From: an uncultured Collinsella sp.
GTDB taxonomy: Bacteria > Actinomycetota > Coriobacteriia > Coriobacteriales > Coriobacteriaceae
DNA length: 45,395 nucleotides
Direction of reading: 5' to 3'
Assembly: GCA_900540945.1 (NCBI GenBank)
Contig: UQHQ01000013.1
Span: forward strand, 1-45,395
The position numbers were made by a program, and so were the translations under genes. Shown here one piece after another: positions 8,544 through 17,311 of the stretch (positions are counted from its first letter, which is position 1; the number at the start of each line of letters is the position of its first letter). The notes below the pieces were generated by a model, which was given only the letters and a program-made list of their open reading frames with translations, ran no database searches and was not told the origin of the DNA.

Positions 8544-10973
8544 ATGGGTTTCAATTACAGTGCCTTGGATAGTTTTGAGTTTGAAACTCTTGCGCGTGAC
8601 GTTACAGAAATGGTCACCGGCGTAAAGCTATCTTGCTACACCGCAGGTGCTGACGGTGGAGTCGATGCATCTGATTTTTATTATCAAAAATGTCAGCAGA
8701 GCCAAATTGTAATGCAGGCAAAGCATTGGTTGCGACGCGTCACTCCCAAACAGTGGGAAGACTTGGTGGATAACCTCGTCAAACAACTTAAAAAACTTAA
8801 CAAAGTTCCTTCTGACAAATTGGTCATCGTTACCTCGGCAGGGGTCACTGAAAATATCCAACATAAGATGATCGATACCGCCGAGTCGTTGGGTGTTAGT
8901 TGCTGCATCGTAATTGACAGGATTAAATTGGATGACATGCTCGCTCGCGAGGAATGCAAGCCAATCCTAAAGCGTCATTTCAAGCTTTGGATAGCGGGAA
9001 CCAATGTGCTTAATCTGATGCTAAATCGGTCTTTAGACGTGGATACAGAAGTTTTTCTTAACCAAATATATGAACATGAAGGGCTTTATACGCAGACGAG
9101 CGTTTTTGATAAGGCGATTCAATCGCTGAGACAAAACTCTACTTTGCTTATTGTGGGAGACCCTGGTACCGGGAAAAGCGTTCTCACTCAAATGATCGCT
9201 CTTCAGCTCATTAAAGCAGACTTTAAAATCATCTACTCTTCTTGCAACAACATTGACAGGATAAAGAATGCAATTGAGGATAATTGCGAAAATACGCTAT
9301 TCGTTCTTGATGATTTCCTGGGTCAACGCTGCCTCGATATCGACTCGTCCAAGATGAGGGAGCTGGTCGCCCTCCTTCGATATACATCAAAATTAAAATC
9401 CTGCTACACAGTACTCAACTCTCGAATTTCAATCCTGAACGAAGCCAAAAGAGTCGATGACCCTTTCAAAAAATTTATCGATAGCATGCGTGCTGGTATC
9501 GTAGTAATTGATACTACAGAGATGTCCCTGCTAGATAAAGCAAGGATTATGCTGGCGAATCTTTCTTTTGAAAACGTCCCTATTGAATATGTCGATTCTT
9601 TAAGGGAGCGTTCCCAATCGTACCTTTCACGTCAAATGAAATGCATCGTCATTTGTAAGCATAGCAACTTCAACCCACGTATTATTGAGTTTTGTTGCAG
9701 GGAAGAGTTTTGGAAGAACATAGCCCCCTCTGAATTTCCTGACGCGATAAAGGACAAGCTAGATCACCCTAACGATGTGTGGCAAAACGAATTCGAAGAG
9801 CGATTAGAAAAGCCCGAACGCATTCTTGCTTACCAGCTATTTTCATTAGGTGACAACTCCGTTCCTCTGTCCTCGTTGCATATTGCATATGAGGAAAGAC
9901 TCTCACTCGAACCACAAGCTGATTACTCGGTAAATTCTTTTGCCAAGGCACTAAAGCGTTTACAAGAAACCGTAGTCAGAACTGTATACATTGAGAACGA
10001 GCCATATGTTTCGATGGCCAACCCCTCTGTTAACGATTATTGCGCCTGGTTTTTAGCCAACAACAATTTGGAGGCTATAGCTATGGCTAAATCAATCGTA
10101 TTTGTTGATCAACTCGAGAGGATTACTAACGTTAATCACTGTCCTGAAGTCGTTTCAATAATGAGGAACGCATTCATTACAGGGCAGATTTATGATTTTC
10201 CCTTTGCAGGCAATAAACTGAGACCCTATGAACTTCCTGGTTTTAAATCCATTTCCAATTGTGAGAAAGTGCTTTCAGAATCAGATTTCGACTGGGTTTT
10301 TAATTTTATAAAAAATGCCCTTGAGTCATCCGCGCAGGAAGCATGGTCGCTTACCGCTTCATATTTATTATGCAAATTGCATAAGTGGGGAATTCTCGAA
10401 TCAAAACAAATCGCAGAGCGGCTCTGCGCGAGACCTCTGCTGCGTAGTTTAATCGCAGGTGCTTCCTATATCACTGCTCCCCGTTTGCTTGAAATTATAA
10501 CTTTCGGCATTGATAAAGAGCAGGTCGAAGATCTGGCAGATGTGAAGGAGGATCTTTGCTTTCGAAGCAGAGATTGGTTCTGCGATTATGTCACCGACTA
10601 TTTTGACGACAACTACGAATATGAGCGCGACCTCGATATATGCAAGCGATATGGCCCATGCGATGAAGACGAAGATTGGGAAAACTTAGTTCGCAACGAG
10701 ATTGAAAAGCAATTGAAATCAGAATTCACTGAATCGACTTTAAAAGAGTATTTCGTTGAATATCTTGATGCCGATATCGCAAACATATTCCTCGCTGAAA
10801 ACTATAGCGATGAAATGGATGATGCCATTGATAACTACATTTGGAACCTAGATATCCCTGATCAAGAATCGGTATTTGAACCCTATGGCAAATCAGCCCA
10901 GCCATCGGACGAGGCTCACGAAAGCCTGATTGTTGAGAAATTATTTAATGAATATCATTTACTTGCTGATTAA
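8544..10973 (+). CDS. Mrr-like restriction endonuclease domain fused to an nSTAND3-type P-loop NTPase
   Basis: The start at ATG 8544 has GGACGG 7 bases upstream; a GTG at 8526 would add six residues. 809 residues. Residues 1-130 resemble the Mrr-type PD-(D/E)xK nuclease fold: an opening DSFEFETLARD helix, then GADGGVDASDFY and IVMQAKHW, giving the D...QxK catalytic set, then LVIVTSAGVT. Residues 195-330 form a STAND-like NTPase with Walker A GDPGTGKS (about 204-211) and LFVLDDFLGQ, the DDFLG box typical of nSTAND3, at about 252-260. The rest is helical, with a very acidic last 130 residues, possibly a sensor domain. Inference: phage sensing drives oligomerisation and DNA cutting. The SIR2-like gene starts 9 bases later. 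Confidence 0.85.
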   Translation: MGFNYSALDSFEFETLARDVTEMVTGVKLSCYTAGADGGVDASDFYYQKCQQSQIVMQAKHWLRRVTPKQWEDLVDNLVKQLKKLNKVPSDKLVIVTSAGVTENIQHKMIDTAESLGVSCCIVIDRIKLDDMLAREECKPILKRHFKLWIAGTNVLNLMLNRSLDVDTEVFLNQIYEHEGLYTQTSVFDKAIQSLRQNSTLLIVGDPGTGKSVLTQMIALQLIKADFKIIYSSCNNIDRIKNAIEDNCENTLFVLDDFLGQRCLDIDSSKMRELVALLRYTSKLKSCYTVLNSRISILNEAKRVDDPFKKFIDSMRAGIVVIDTTEMSLLDKARIMLANLSFENVPIEYVDSLRERSQSYLSRQMKCIVICKHSNFNPRIIEFCCREEFWKNIAPSEFPDAIKDKLDHPNDVWQNEFEERLEKPERILAYQLFSLGDNSVPLSSLHIAYEERLSLEPQADYSVNSFAKALKRLQETVVRTVYIENEPYVSMANPSVNDYCAWFLANNNLEAIAMAKSIVFVDQLERITNVNHCPEVVSIMRNAFITGQIYDFPFAGNKLRPYELPGFKSISNCEKVLSESDFDWVFNFIKNALESSAQEAWSLTASYLLCKLHKWGILESKQIAERLCARPLLRSLIAGASYITAPRLLEIITFGIDKEQVEDLADVKEDLCFRSRDWFCDYVTDYFDDNYEYERDLDICKRYGPCDEDEDWENLVRNEIEKQLKSEFTESTLKEYFVEYLDADIANIFLAENYSDEMDDAIDNYIWNLDIPDQESVFEPYGKSAQPSDEAHESLIVEKLFNEYHLLAD

Positions 10974-10982
10974 GGTTACGAC

Positions 10983-13900
10983 ATGTACGTCAACAACATT
11001 CAAATACCTGATGCGCTAAATCAGGCGCTATTGAAGCATGAGCTTGTAATATTTGCTGGTTCCGGCGTTTCAATGCAAGGAGATTGTGCTCTTCCCGATT
11101 TTCGGGGTCTTGTTAAGCAGATTGCGGAAGTTGTTGCTTCTCCGGATTCCACAAACGTAGATGAGCTATTAGAAGAGTCCTGCGAGACAGCGCTTGGTCA
11201 TTTAGATCAAATGGGGAATATACACCAAGCATGTGCTCGAGCCATTGGAAAAGGACTTGATGGGTATTCTGACCTGCATATCGGCATATTAAAGTTATTT
11301 GGCAACAAAAGAAAAGTCCGTGTAGTTACAACCAACTTCGACCGCAGGTTTGAAGGTGCTGCCAAGTCCCTAGACATTTCACCTCAAACGTACATTGGCC
11401 CCGCATTGCCTCTGGGCGATGATTTTGAAGGGATCGTTTATCTACACGGAAACGTATTGCGTCCAGAACAGACCGTCTTAACAGATGTTGATTTTGGAAA
11501 AGCATATATCACCAACGCCTGGGCATCGCGCTTTCTGCTTGATATGTTCATGCGGTATACCGTGCTATTTGTTGGCTATAGCTGCAGCGATATGATGGTC
11601 AAATATCTTACTCGATCTATTTCGGCAGATATGAATGGACGCATTTTCGCACTTGAGCGCGGCGCAAGTAGAGATGATGAGTGGAATTCGCTAGGCGTCA
11701 TCCCAGTCCACTTTAATGACTTTAACGAGTTGGCGCCCCTGTTTATGGGATGGGGAAAACTAAGTAATGAGTCTCTAAGCGTACGTCGTTCCGCTGTTGC
11801 ATCGTATGCGGAAATAACATCCCAGCTGTCTTATATGGAACATGAGAACCTTGCCTCTTTCTTTACCAATCCCGAAGACGGTGATGAAGAAAGAAATGCT
11901 CTTGCTACTGCTTTTTGCACAAATACAAATAGCATTAAGTCACTGAAGAACCTCGTTGATTGCGGACTTGATTTATTCTTAATAAAAGACGAGCTGGATG
12001 GTTGGGAACGGACCTTTCTCGATTGGTCGGTTAGATCCTTTTCAGTCAATAATTACGTAGACGTCTATCAGGTTGCCATGAGCAAGAGTCGAACTCTGTC
12101 ATCGATCTATGTCTGCGAATCGCTTCGGCACATTTCTGATTCGCCGGATTCTACAGATGCCTGTATTTCCTTCTGGCTGTCATTTTTAAATCTCGATAAG
12201 ATTGGCGAGCTATGGATGGAATTCACGTTCCCAAAGCTATTGTCCAAAATAGAAAGTCCAGAGTTGGCACTAAGGCTAATTGACATCATGCTCTCTTACG
12301 AAGCGGAGTGGGCTAACGGATTCGACGGAACAGAAGGTAGTTTTCACCCTCGTTTCAGTTTTAATTTTTCTGATAACGCCGAAACTGTCTCTAAAGCAAT
12401 TGTTGCCTGGGCGGACCGTATTGGCGAGAGACTGCTTTCATTACTTTGCAACCGTTTAAATGACATTGCCAATCTGGAAGCTGGTTATACCAATCTTGAC
12501 AACCTGCTAGACTCATCGAGTTTTATCCGCCATGCAATCGAAGACCATGAGCAAGATATGCCTAAAGAAGGCACTTTTTGCGTAGTGATTGATTGCGCAA
12601 GAGAGGTTGGTCGCAAACTCTATTTGGCAAACGAACTTGAAGCTAATAGAGTACTTGCTTTAATCGGTTCAAAGTGCAGTCTTATTAAACGACTGGGCCT
12701 GTACTTATATTGCTTGAAATTGGATGATCCCGACCAGGCCTTAACGCTTGCAACCGAGTGCGGAGCTCTCGAAGATCTAGCATCTAAATACGAGATATAT
12801 CATCTTGTCCTCAATGCATACCCGAAAGCAAGTAGATTGACTAGGGAAAGGTTTATTGAGAGGGTTAATTTATCATTCTCGAATTACGGAGACGCTCGCC
12901 ACTGTGCGTATGCACGTTTCAACTTATATCAGTGGCTTGTGGATAACAATGTCACAGATGATCTATTGCAGCAACAGCTTGATGAGGTAAAGCTTGACCA
13001 TCCTAACTATAAGCTAACCGAATTTCCTGACTTATCGTCCTATATGACCTGCGGTTTTCCGCAAATTAGTCCATTGACTGCGACGGAATTTACAGCAGAC
13101 AGTGTTATTCAACTATTTGAAAGGGTGGTAGACGATGGACTAGACATCTACCGAGCTACCGAAATTCTCAGAGCTAGCTGTAACGCCAACCCCAGCTCAG
13201 TGATTAGCGTTATTTCAGACATTGCTAACAGAATTGAATCGAAGTCTGAAATTCTACCCGCCAAATATATGCTCCACAGCATTCCATGGGAATCGTTAGA
13301 TTCTGAGCAACTTGCAAAGCTGCTACCAGTTTTTAATAAAACTGCCGCATACGATGAGTCCTATGGGGCCACGATTCATGCCCTTGAGTACTTGGTCGGA
13401 AAAATTGATAATTCTCAAGTCGCGAATTGCGTCGAGCTTACGCTTGGCGTGGTGACCCCCGAAAGAATACTGGCCAGCGTCTCAGACCGAGGTATTTCGA
13501 GTGACGTAAAGGCGGATTGGTTTTCCAAGGCACTAAACAGCCCGTTGGGGCAAGCTGTCAACGCTCAAATTTGCTTGCTGGCCAGATGCGAGAAACTGGG
13601 GCTCAATGACGAAAGCACTTCGTTGCTTGACTTGATTGAGCGTCTCATTAAGGCCACATACGACGACGCGACATCGTCAAACATTATTTTTGCAGCATTA
13701 TTCTCGCAGTTAAATTATTGGGCCACGAATCACATGCCTTTCTATAAGGAATGTATGGAGCCGGTAGTATTGATCGACGAAACTCCTGGGCACATCGGCA
13801 GTGTTTGGGGTCTCAGCTATCTGAATATTGCTAATCGTCAAACATGGCATTCCCTTAGCGAAGTGTGTCCCAAATTTGCGGTCGTACCTTGTAAAGAGCT

Positions 13901-14123
13901 CAGTAAGCCTTATGAACGTATTAGGAAGTACTGCCTATTCTCATCAATTCGTTTTGACGAGAAGGAAAGCCGCTCCAAACTGCTATCCCATTTTGAACGC
14001 ACTCCCGCCCTTGTTTTAGAAGCGGTTTCAGCGCTTGTTCATTTCCTAATTACTCTCGAGCCGACAGATGCCATAGACGCCTGGAATGAATGGATAAAAA
14101 AACGATCTATTCAATTTGATTGA
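10983..14123 (+). CDS. Large SIR2-like protein, candidate NADase effector, ending at a probable frameshift
   Basis: 1046 residues in this frame. Residues 1-260 are a SIR2-like domain with FAGSGVS (24-30), TTNFD with N118, YLHG with H155, LTDVDFGKAYIT and FVGYSCSD; the N and H match the catalytic residues of defence SIR2 NADases. Residues 260-1046 are long and helical, like the sensor or repeat regions of SIR2 defence proteins. The end, with AIDAWNEWIKK, recalls proteins labelled SIR2 + DUF4020, from memory only. Frame 0 stops shortly after an A7 run (14096-14102), and a 137-codon frame opens exactly there. It sits 9 bases after the nSTAND3 gene with AGG overlapping that stop, so the two form one module. 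Confidence 0.85.
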   Translation: MYVNNIQIPDALNQALLKHELVIFAGSGVSMQGDCALPDFRGLVKQIAEVVASPDSTNVDELLEESCETALGHLDQMGNIHQACARAIGKGLDGYSDLHIGILKLFGNKRKVRVVTTNFDRRFEGAAKSLDISPQTYIGPALPLGDDFEGIVYLHGNVLRPEQTVLTDVDFGKAYITNAWASRFLLDMFMRYTVLFVGYSCSDMMVKYLTRSISADMNGRIFALERGASRDDEWNSLGVIPVHFNDFNELAPLFMGWGKLSNESLSVRRSAVASYAEITSQLSYMEHENLASFFTNPEDGDEERNALATAFCTNTNSIKSLKNLVDCGLDLFLIKDELDGWERTFLDWSVRSFSVNNYVDVYQVAMSKSRTLSSIYVCESLRHISDSPDSTDACISFWLSFLNLDKIGELWMEFTFPKLLSKIESPELALRLIDIMLSYEAEWANGFDGTEGSFHPRFSFNFSDNAETVSKAIVAWADRIGERLLSLLCNRLNDIANLEAGYTNLDNLLDSSSFIRHAIEDHEQDMPKEGTFCVVIDCAREVGRKLYLANELEANRVLALIGSKCSLIKRLGLYLYCLKLDDPDQALTLATECGALEDLASKYEIYHLVLNAYPKASRLTRERFIERVNLSFSNYGDARHCAYARFNLYQWLVDNNVTDDLLQQQLDEVKLDHPNYKLTEFPDLSSYMTCGFPQISPLTATEFTADSVIQLFERVVDDGLDIYRATEILRASCNANPSSVISVISDIANRIESKSEILPAKYMLHSIPWESLDSEQLAKLLPVFNKTAAYDESYGATIHALEYLVGKIDNSQVANCVELTLGVVTPERILASVSDRGISSDVKADWFSKALNSPLGQAVNAQICLLARCEKLGLNDESTSLLDLIERLIKATYDDATSSNIIFAALFSQLNYWATNHMPFYKECMEPVVLIDETPGHIGSVWGLSYLNIANRQTWHSLSEVCPKFAVVPCKELSKPYERIRKYCLFSSIRFDEKESRSKLLSHFERTPALVLEAVSALVHFLITLEPTDAIDAWNEWIKKRSIQFD

Positions 14124-14508
14124 TACCGAGGCAAACTTTGAGCAAGGGGCACCTTTACTTAGAAGAATTATGACCCTAAATGAGGATATCGCCTCGGATT
14201 GCATTGCGTTTATGGCGCAAAGAAGCGAATGGAAATTGGATCGCAGAATTCTGACCATTAAACAAGTTAAGTCAATAACAACCTGCAACAATGCGAACGA
14301 AACAGATATCTTTAAGGTCATTCTAATGCAGCTCAAATGGGCCAGGCTTCTTCAAGCCGCTCAGCAGTCCTGTGTTGATTATATTAATTTAAAAGTAGAG
14401 GCTGGCAGTCTTGAAGAGGGCCTAATCGACATGGCAAAGGACGTGTACGCTTATAAGAGTATTCCCGTTCCGCAAACACCCAACTGGCATACCGCCAGAG
14501 GAGACTAG
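14098..14508 (+). CDS. Out-of-frame C-terminal continuation of the SIR2-like gene
   Basis: This frame opens right after an in-frame TAA at 14095-14097 and runs 136 residues with AT-rich codon use like the gene before it. It has no Shine-Dalgarno site and no ATG before 14170; a TTG at 14116 lacks a site. Reading across the A7 run with one A fewer joins WNEWIK to NDLFNLIDTEANFEQG without a break and makes a protein of about 1180 residues. The sequence is helical (LLRRIMTLNEDIASDCIAFM, later ILMQLKWARLLQAAQ) with no motif I know. It is a frameshift from assembly error, mutation or slippage, or less likely a separate small gene. Confidence 0.6.
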   Translation, partial: KNDLFNLIDTEANFEQGAPLLRRIMTLNEDIASDCIAFMAQRSEWKLDRRILTIKQVKSITTCNNANETDIFKVILMQLKWARLLQAAQQSCVDYINLKVEAGSLEEGLIDMAKDVYAYKSIPVPQTPNWHTARGD

Positions 14509-14624
14509 GGCTTGGCTCGACAGCTGCATCCACGCTGGTTTTTTTTGATTCTAATCTTACTGAAGAGCCGTAGAGCATACATATGGCGATTGCCTTCCAT
14601 ACAATCGAAAAGTAAAATTGAACC

Positions 14625-14924
14625 ATGATTACTTTTGTCGACATATCTGCCGCTGTTTCTCGCGTACTGTCTCGCTACGATGTCCGCGAGGCGTATCTTT
14701 TTGGCTCTTTTGCCCGCGGTGAGCAGACGCCAGATAGTGATATCGATTTGCGCCTCGTTTGCGGAGACAGCATGACGTTTGGCACGCTATACGAAATCTC
14801 CCTTGAACTTGAAGAAGAGCTCGGGCGAGAGGTTGAGATTGTGACTAATCCGCCTGAGCACATGCGCCCGGCTTTCCGCAAAAACATTGAACAGGATGAG
14901 GTGCGTCTTTATGAAGCGGCGTAA
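14625..14924 (+). CDS. mntA: MNT-family nucleotidyltransferase antitoxin (MntA-like)
   Basis: 99 residues. The minimal nucleotidyltransferase motif is exact: GSFARGEQTPDSDID matches GSX10DXD (G27-S28, D39, D41), followed by a third acidic position in VEIVTNPPE. In the MntA/HepT systems studied, this protein adds AMP to a tyrosine near the HEPN active site and so silences the RNase. The stop overlaps the next gene by 14 bases, the usual arrangement of the pair. A closely similar copy lies at 16765 (about 78 of 99 residues identical by eye). There is no clear ribosome site; a TACAAT at 14600-14605 may be a -10 box, and the message could be nearly leaderless. Confidence 0.9.
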   Translation: MITFVDISAAVSRVLSRYDVREAYLFGSFARGEQTPDSDIDLRLVCGDSMTFGTLYEISLELEEELGREVEIVTNPPEHMRPAFRKNIEQDEVRLYEAA

Positions 14925-15279
14925 GCGAGACGCCGAGCTCATCGATGTCATTCTGTCTGATTGCGAGACGCTGACTAAACGTATCGACCATTTTGGCTCT
15001 ACGGAGAGTTCCTTTGTTTGTGATAGAAGCGAGGAAGGCGAACTTGCCTACGACGCAATCATGAGCCCTGTTTACAGAATCGCTGAGGATGCGCTCCATC
15101 TTTCTGAAGAAGTCCAATCAGCTTTTCCGGAGTATCCCTGGAATGATATTAGGGGTTTTCGCAACTTCGTAGCGCACGGTTATCGAGAGGTTGATCGATC
15201 CCTTGCTTGGAAAGTAATCGTCGATGATATTCCCGAGCTAGAGAAAGCTTTGCGAATCTTTAAGGAGCGTCAGAGCTAA
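14911..15279 (+). CDS. hepT: HEPN RNase toxin (HepT-like)
   Basis: The ATG at 14911 has GAGGTG about 7 bases upstream and lies inside the end of the MNT gene; 122 residues. Toward the C-terminus, FRNFVAHGYREV carries the HEPN RX4HXY motif (R84, H89, Y91), that is, the RNase catalytic pair plus the tyrosine that MntA modifies in studied systems. The rest is helical as expected. Family role: an RNase active as a dimer, kept silent by AMPylation from the partner. All motif residues are intact, so the pair looks functional. Translational coupling would ensure that antitoxin is made first. Confidence 0.9.
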   Translation: MKRRKRDAELIDVILSDCETLTKRIDHFGSTESSFVCDRSEEGELAYDAIMSPVYRIAEDALHLSEEVQSAFPEYPWNDIRGFRNFVAHGYREVDRSLAWKVIVDDIPELEKALRIFKERQS

Positions 15280-15496
15280 TGCGTCGTTGATTGGCGCTGT
15301 GCCCTCGACAGTCTACGGAGCTTCGTCGAACTTGACCTCCTTTCACCGACTGGCAAAACGATTTACACCTAATTTCGTGGGTTCGATCGCAGGTTTCCTC
15401 TTTGCCCCTTTCTCGATCTCGCTACACTAATAAATGCTGCTACCAGGTAATTTCCTGGTGCAGTTTCCATTGGCTCTTGCGAAGATCGGAGCGGTT
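15280..15496 (+). other. Intergenic stretch, 217 bases, no gene seen
   Basis: Holds no convincing open frame. A small inverted repeat ACCAGG/CCTGGT lies at about 15442-15458, and TACACT at 15423-15428 could be a weak -10 box for the surface-protein gene. GGAG at 15488-15491 is the ribosome site of the next gene. Confidence 0.4.
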
Positions 15497-16576
15497 ATGT
15501 TTGCCACCGCGTTCCACACTAGCCGAAACTACATCCTGTTTACCGTCATGGCCTGCCTTTGCGTTTTGCTGGGCTGGCCTTCTTATGCCGAGGGCGCGGA
15601 CTGTCTGTTCATTGAAGGTACCACGTACTACGAGCCGGGCGTGTCGGGTCCCGGGTGGGCTTGGACCGATGCCGAACATCTGAATCTTACCGGTTATGCG
15701 GGCGAGGCCATCGGCGCCGACGGCGACCTGATAGTGACGCTTGTAGGGCAAAACACCGTGGTCGAGACGCATGCGCCCGATGCGGACATTTCCATGAGCG
15801 GCATGGAGGTGTGGGGAAACCTTACACTTCGCGGCTCCGGCTCGCTCACGGCGACGGGCTCGCAATGCGGGATCCATGTGGCCCAGGCGCTGGTGGTGGA
15901 CGGCTGCACGGTCGATGCCAGGGCCGACGGGGCAGGCGTTGTTGACCAGACTGTGGCCGGCATTGCCGCGGGTAGCTTGACCGTACGCGCCGGCGGGCAC
16001 CTTGCTGCTTCGGGCGCGGGTTCCGATACTGGCCTTCGCTTTTATGGTGTGCGCTTGCTCGACGAGGGATTTGGGGCAGACGCGGCGAGCAAGACGCTTG
16101 ACGTGGATGCGTCCTGGCTTGATGCAACCGGTACGGATGCTGGCGTTTTCTGCGATCGCGGGTCGCTCGTGGCCGCGCACTTTGTGACGCCCGCAGGTGG
16201 AGCCTTTGGCGCTGCCGGCGTGGTGGATGCTGACGGGGTCGTGGCACCGCACGTGGTGATCGAGCCCGATGACGCCGTTGGCCCGGCTGGGGAGACCGTT
16301 ACACCCGGCGGCGAGGTGCGTGGGGATGGTACGGGCGAGCCTACTGGTGGCGCCGACCCTACTGCGGGGCAACCCGGTGCGGGACCGGCGACGGATCCCA
16401 CGGTGAAACCCGCAGCTACGTCGCTCAAGACCACAGTCACCAAGAAGACAAAGCCCAAATCCACTATGGCAACAACACCGGCGCTTCCCAAGACCGGCGA
16501 CAGCTGCTGGATAGCTGCCTCCTTAACGCTATTCCTGCTGGGGACAGTGCTTCTGAACGCCGCATTTCGCTGCTGA
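15497..16576 (+). CDS. LPXTG-anchored surface protein
   Basis: Start at ATG 15497 (GGAG 5 bases upstream) rather than 15434; 359 residues. A signal peptide covers about residues 1-34, with hydrophobic NYILFTVMACLCVLLGW and likely cleavage near SYAEGA. The body (about 35-265) is rich in Gly, Ala, Thr and Val with short repeats such as LTLRGSGSLTATGS and SLTVRAGGHLAASGAGS, suggesting a right-handed beta-helix. A Pro/Gly/Thr-rich then Lys-rich spacer follows. The end is LPKTGD, a hydrophobic stretch of about 22 residues, and only one Arg before the last Cys, where sortase signals usually have several basic residues. No sortase is in the window. GC-rich, unlike its AT-rich left neighbours; it lies between two copies of an MNT gene. 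Confidence 0.8.
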   Translation: MFATAFHTSRNYILFTVMACLCVLLGWPSYAEGADCLFIEGTTYYEPGVSGPGWAWTDAEHLNLTGYAGEAIGADGDLIVTLVGQNTVVETHAPDADISMSGMEVWGNLTLRGSGSLTATGSQCGIHVAQALVVDGCTVDARADGAGVVDQTVAGIAAGSLTVRAGGHLAASGAGSDTGLRFYGVRLLDEGFGADAASKTLDVDASWLDATGTDAGVFCDRGSLVAAHFVTPAGGAFGAAGVVDADGVVAPHVVIEPDDAVGPAGETVTPGGEVRGDGTGEPTGGADPTAGQPGAGPATDPTVKPAATSLKTTVTKKTKPKSTMATTPALPKTGDSCWIAASLTLFLLGTVLLNAAFRC

Positions 16577-16628
16577 TGCGGTGCGGCGCGCCTGGCAGCA
16601 ATACAAGAGCTCTATAGGAGTTTTAAGG

Positions 16629-16662
16629 GCAACGCTTTCGGCAAGGGAGCGTTGCTTTTTTT
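16629..16662 (+). terminator. Rho-independent terminator after the surface-protein gene
   Basis: An 8-bp stem GCAACGCT/AGCGTTGC (16629-16636 and 16648-16655) with an 11-base loop is followed by seven T residues. Confidence 0.9.
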
Positions 16663-16764
16663 CACGCATACAATGTCTAACGTGCAGCCATATGCGTTTC
16701 CGCAACAAGGACTATGTTTCGGCGCTGGCCCTCTGATGTTCTACTGTTGAACGGTAAATAACCC

Positions 16765-17154
16765 ATGATTTCGACTACCGACATATCCACTGCCGCCACC
16801 CGCGCGCTAGCTCAATACGACGTCAGCGAAGCATATTTATTTGGCTCGTTTGCCCGAGGCGAGCAAACGCCCGATAGCGATATTGACTTGCGCCTAGTCT
16901 GCGGCAACACCATGACGTTCGGCATGCTTTACGAACTCTCCTATGAGCTCGAGATAGAACTTGGGCGAAAGGTTGATATCGTCACCAACCCACCAGAGCA
17001 CATGCGCCCTGCCTTCCGCAAAAGCATCGAGCAGGATGAGGTGCGTGTCTATGAAGCACTGCAAGCAGGACGAGGAGCTTGCGAATGCCAGCCCGCGGCC
17101 TTTCCCTTCCAGAGAACCCAGCCCGGTGACCCTCCAGGTCATTCGCGAAGGTGA
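16765..17154 (+). CDS. Second MNT-family nucleotidyltransferase, with lost stop and odd C-terminus
   Basis: Residues 1-99 align with the MNT protein at 14625 without gaps, about 78 of 99 identical by eye, and keep GSFARGEQTPDSDID, so the catalytic motif is intact. Where the first copy ends with YEAA and a stop, this one reads YEAL and runs on for 30 residues of unrelated, Pro- and Arg-rich sequence. The HEPN partner that should follow is reduced to its first codons. This is probably a decaying duplicate; the enzyme may still be made and could in principle modify the HepT of the first copy (inference). No clear ribosome site before the ATG. Confidence 0.75.
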   Translation: MISTTDISTAATRALAQYDVSEAYLFGSFARGEQTPDSDIDLRLVCGNTMTFGMLYELSYELEIELGRKVDIVTNPPEHMRPAFRKSIEQDEVRVYEALQAGRGACECQPAAFPFQRTQPGDPPGHSRR

Positions 17155-17239
17155 TGCGTTCTTAGTGACGGGGGAGTCCGGTCGCTTCGACAACGGCGCC
17201 GATCTAATCGATGCAGCTCTAAAAGCTCCTGAAGCGTGA
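17051..17239 (+). pseudogene. HepT start fused to unrelated sequence (HEPN remnant)
   Basis: The frame begins at ATG 17051, the position equivalent to the HepT start at 14911, with the same GAGGTGCGT upstream. Its first residues MKHCKQDEELANA match MKRRKRDAELIDV of the intact toxin. After residue 13 the likeness ends and 49 residues of other sequence follow, including VTLQVIREGDAFLVTGESG. The RX4HXY motif is missing. A deletion seems to have removed almost the whole toxin gene. The new tail is not a family I recognise. Confidence 0.65.
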
Positions 17240-17285
17240 GAGAATTTAACCACCGAAGAGACTGTCGTCTTGGAGGTGCCAGATC

Positions 17286-17311
17286 GGCGAGGTACGTACC
17301 TCGCCATTTTT
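17286..17311 (+). terminator. Perfect 20-base palindrome followed by T tract
   Basis: 17286-17305 is GGCGAGGTAC followed by its exact reverse complement, then ATTTTTG. With the centre unpaired it gives a stem of about 8 bp and a short U tract, fitting a terminator for the MNT remnant. It could also be a dimeric protein site. Confidence 0.65.

Noticed and set aside
14096..14103. Programmed -1 frameshift at the A AAA AAA heptamer in the SIR2-like gene.
   Set aside because: A -1 shift leads to a stop within six codons; the long continuation needs +1 or one A fewer, so the standard -1 mechanism does not fit.
14509..14560. Terminator with T8 after the SIR2 continuation.
   Set aside because: There is a T run near 14539, but the only stem I find is CAGC/GCTG, too weak to call.
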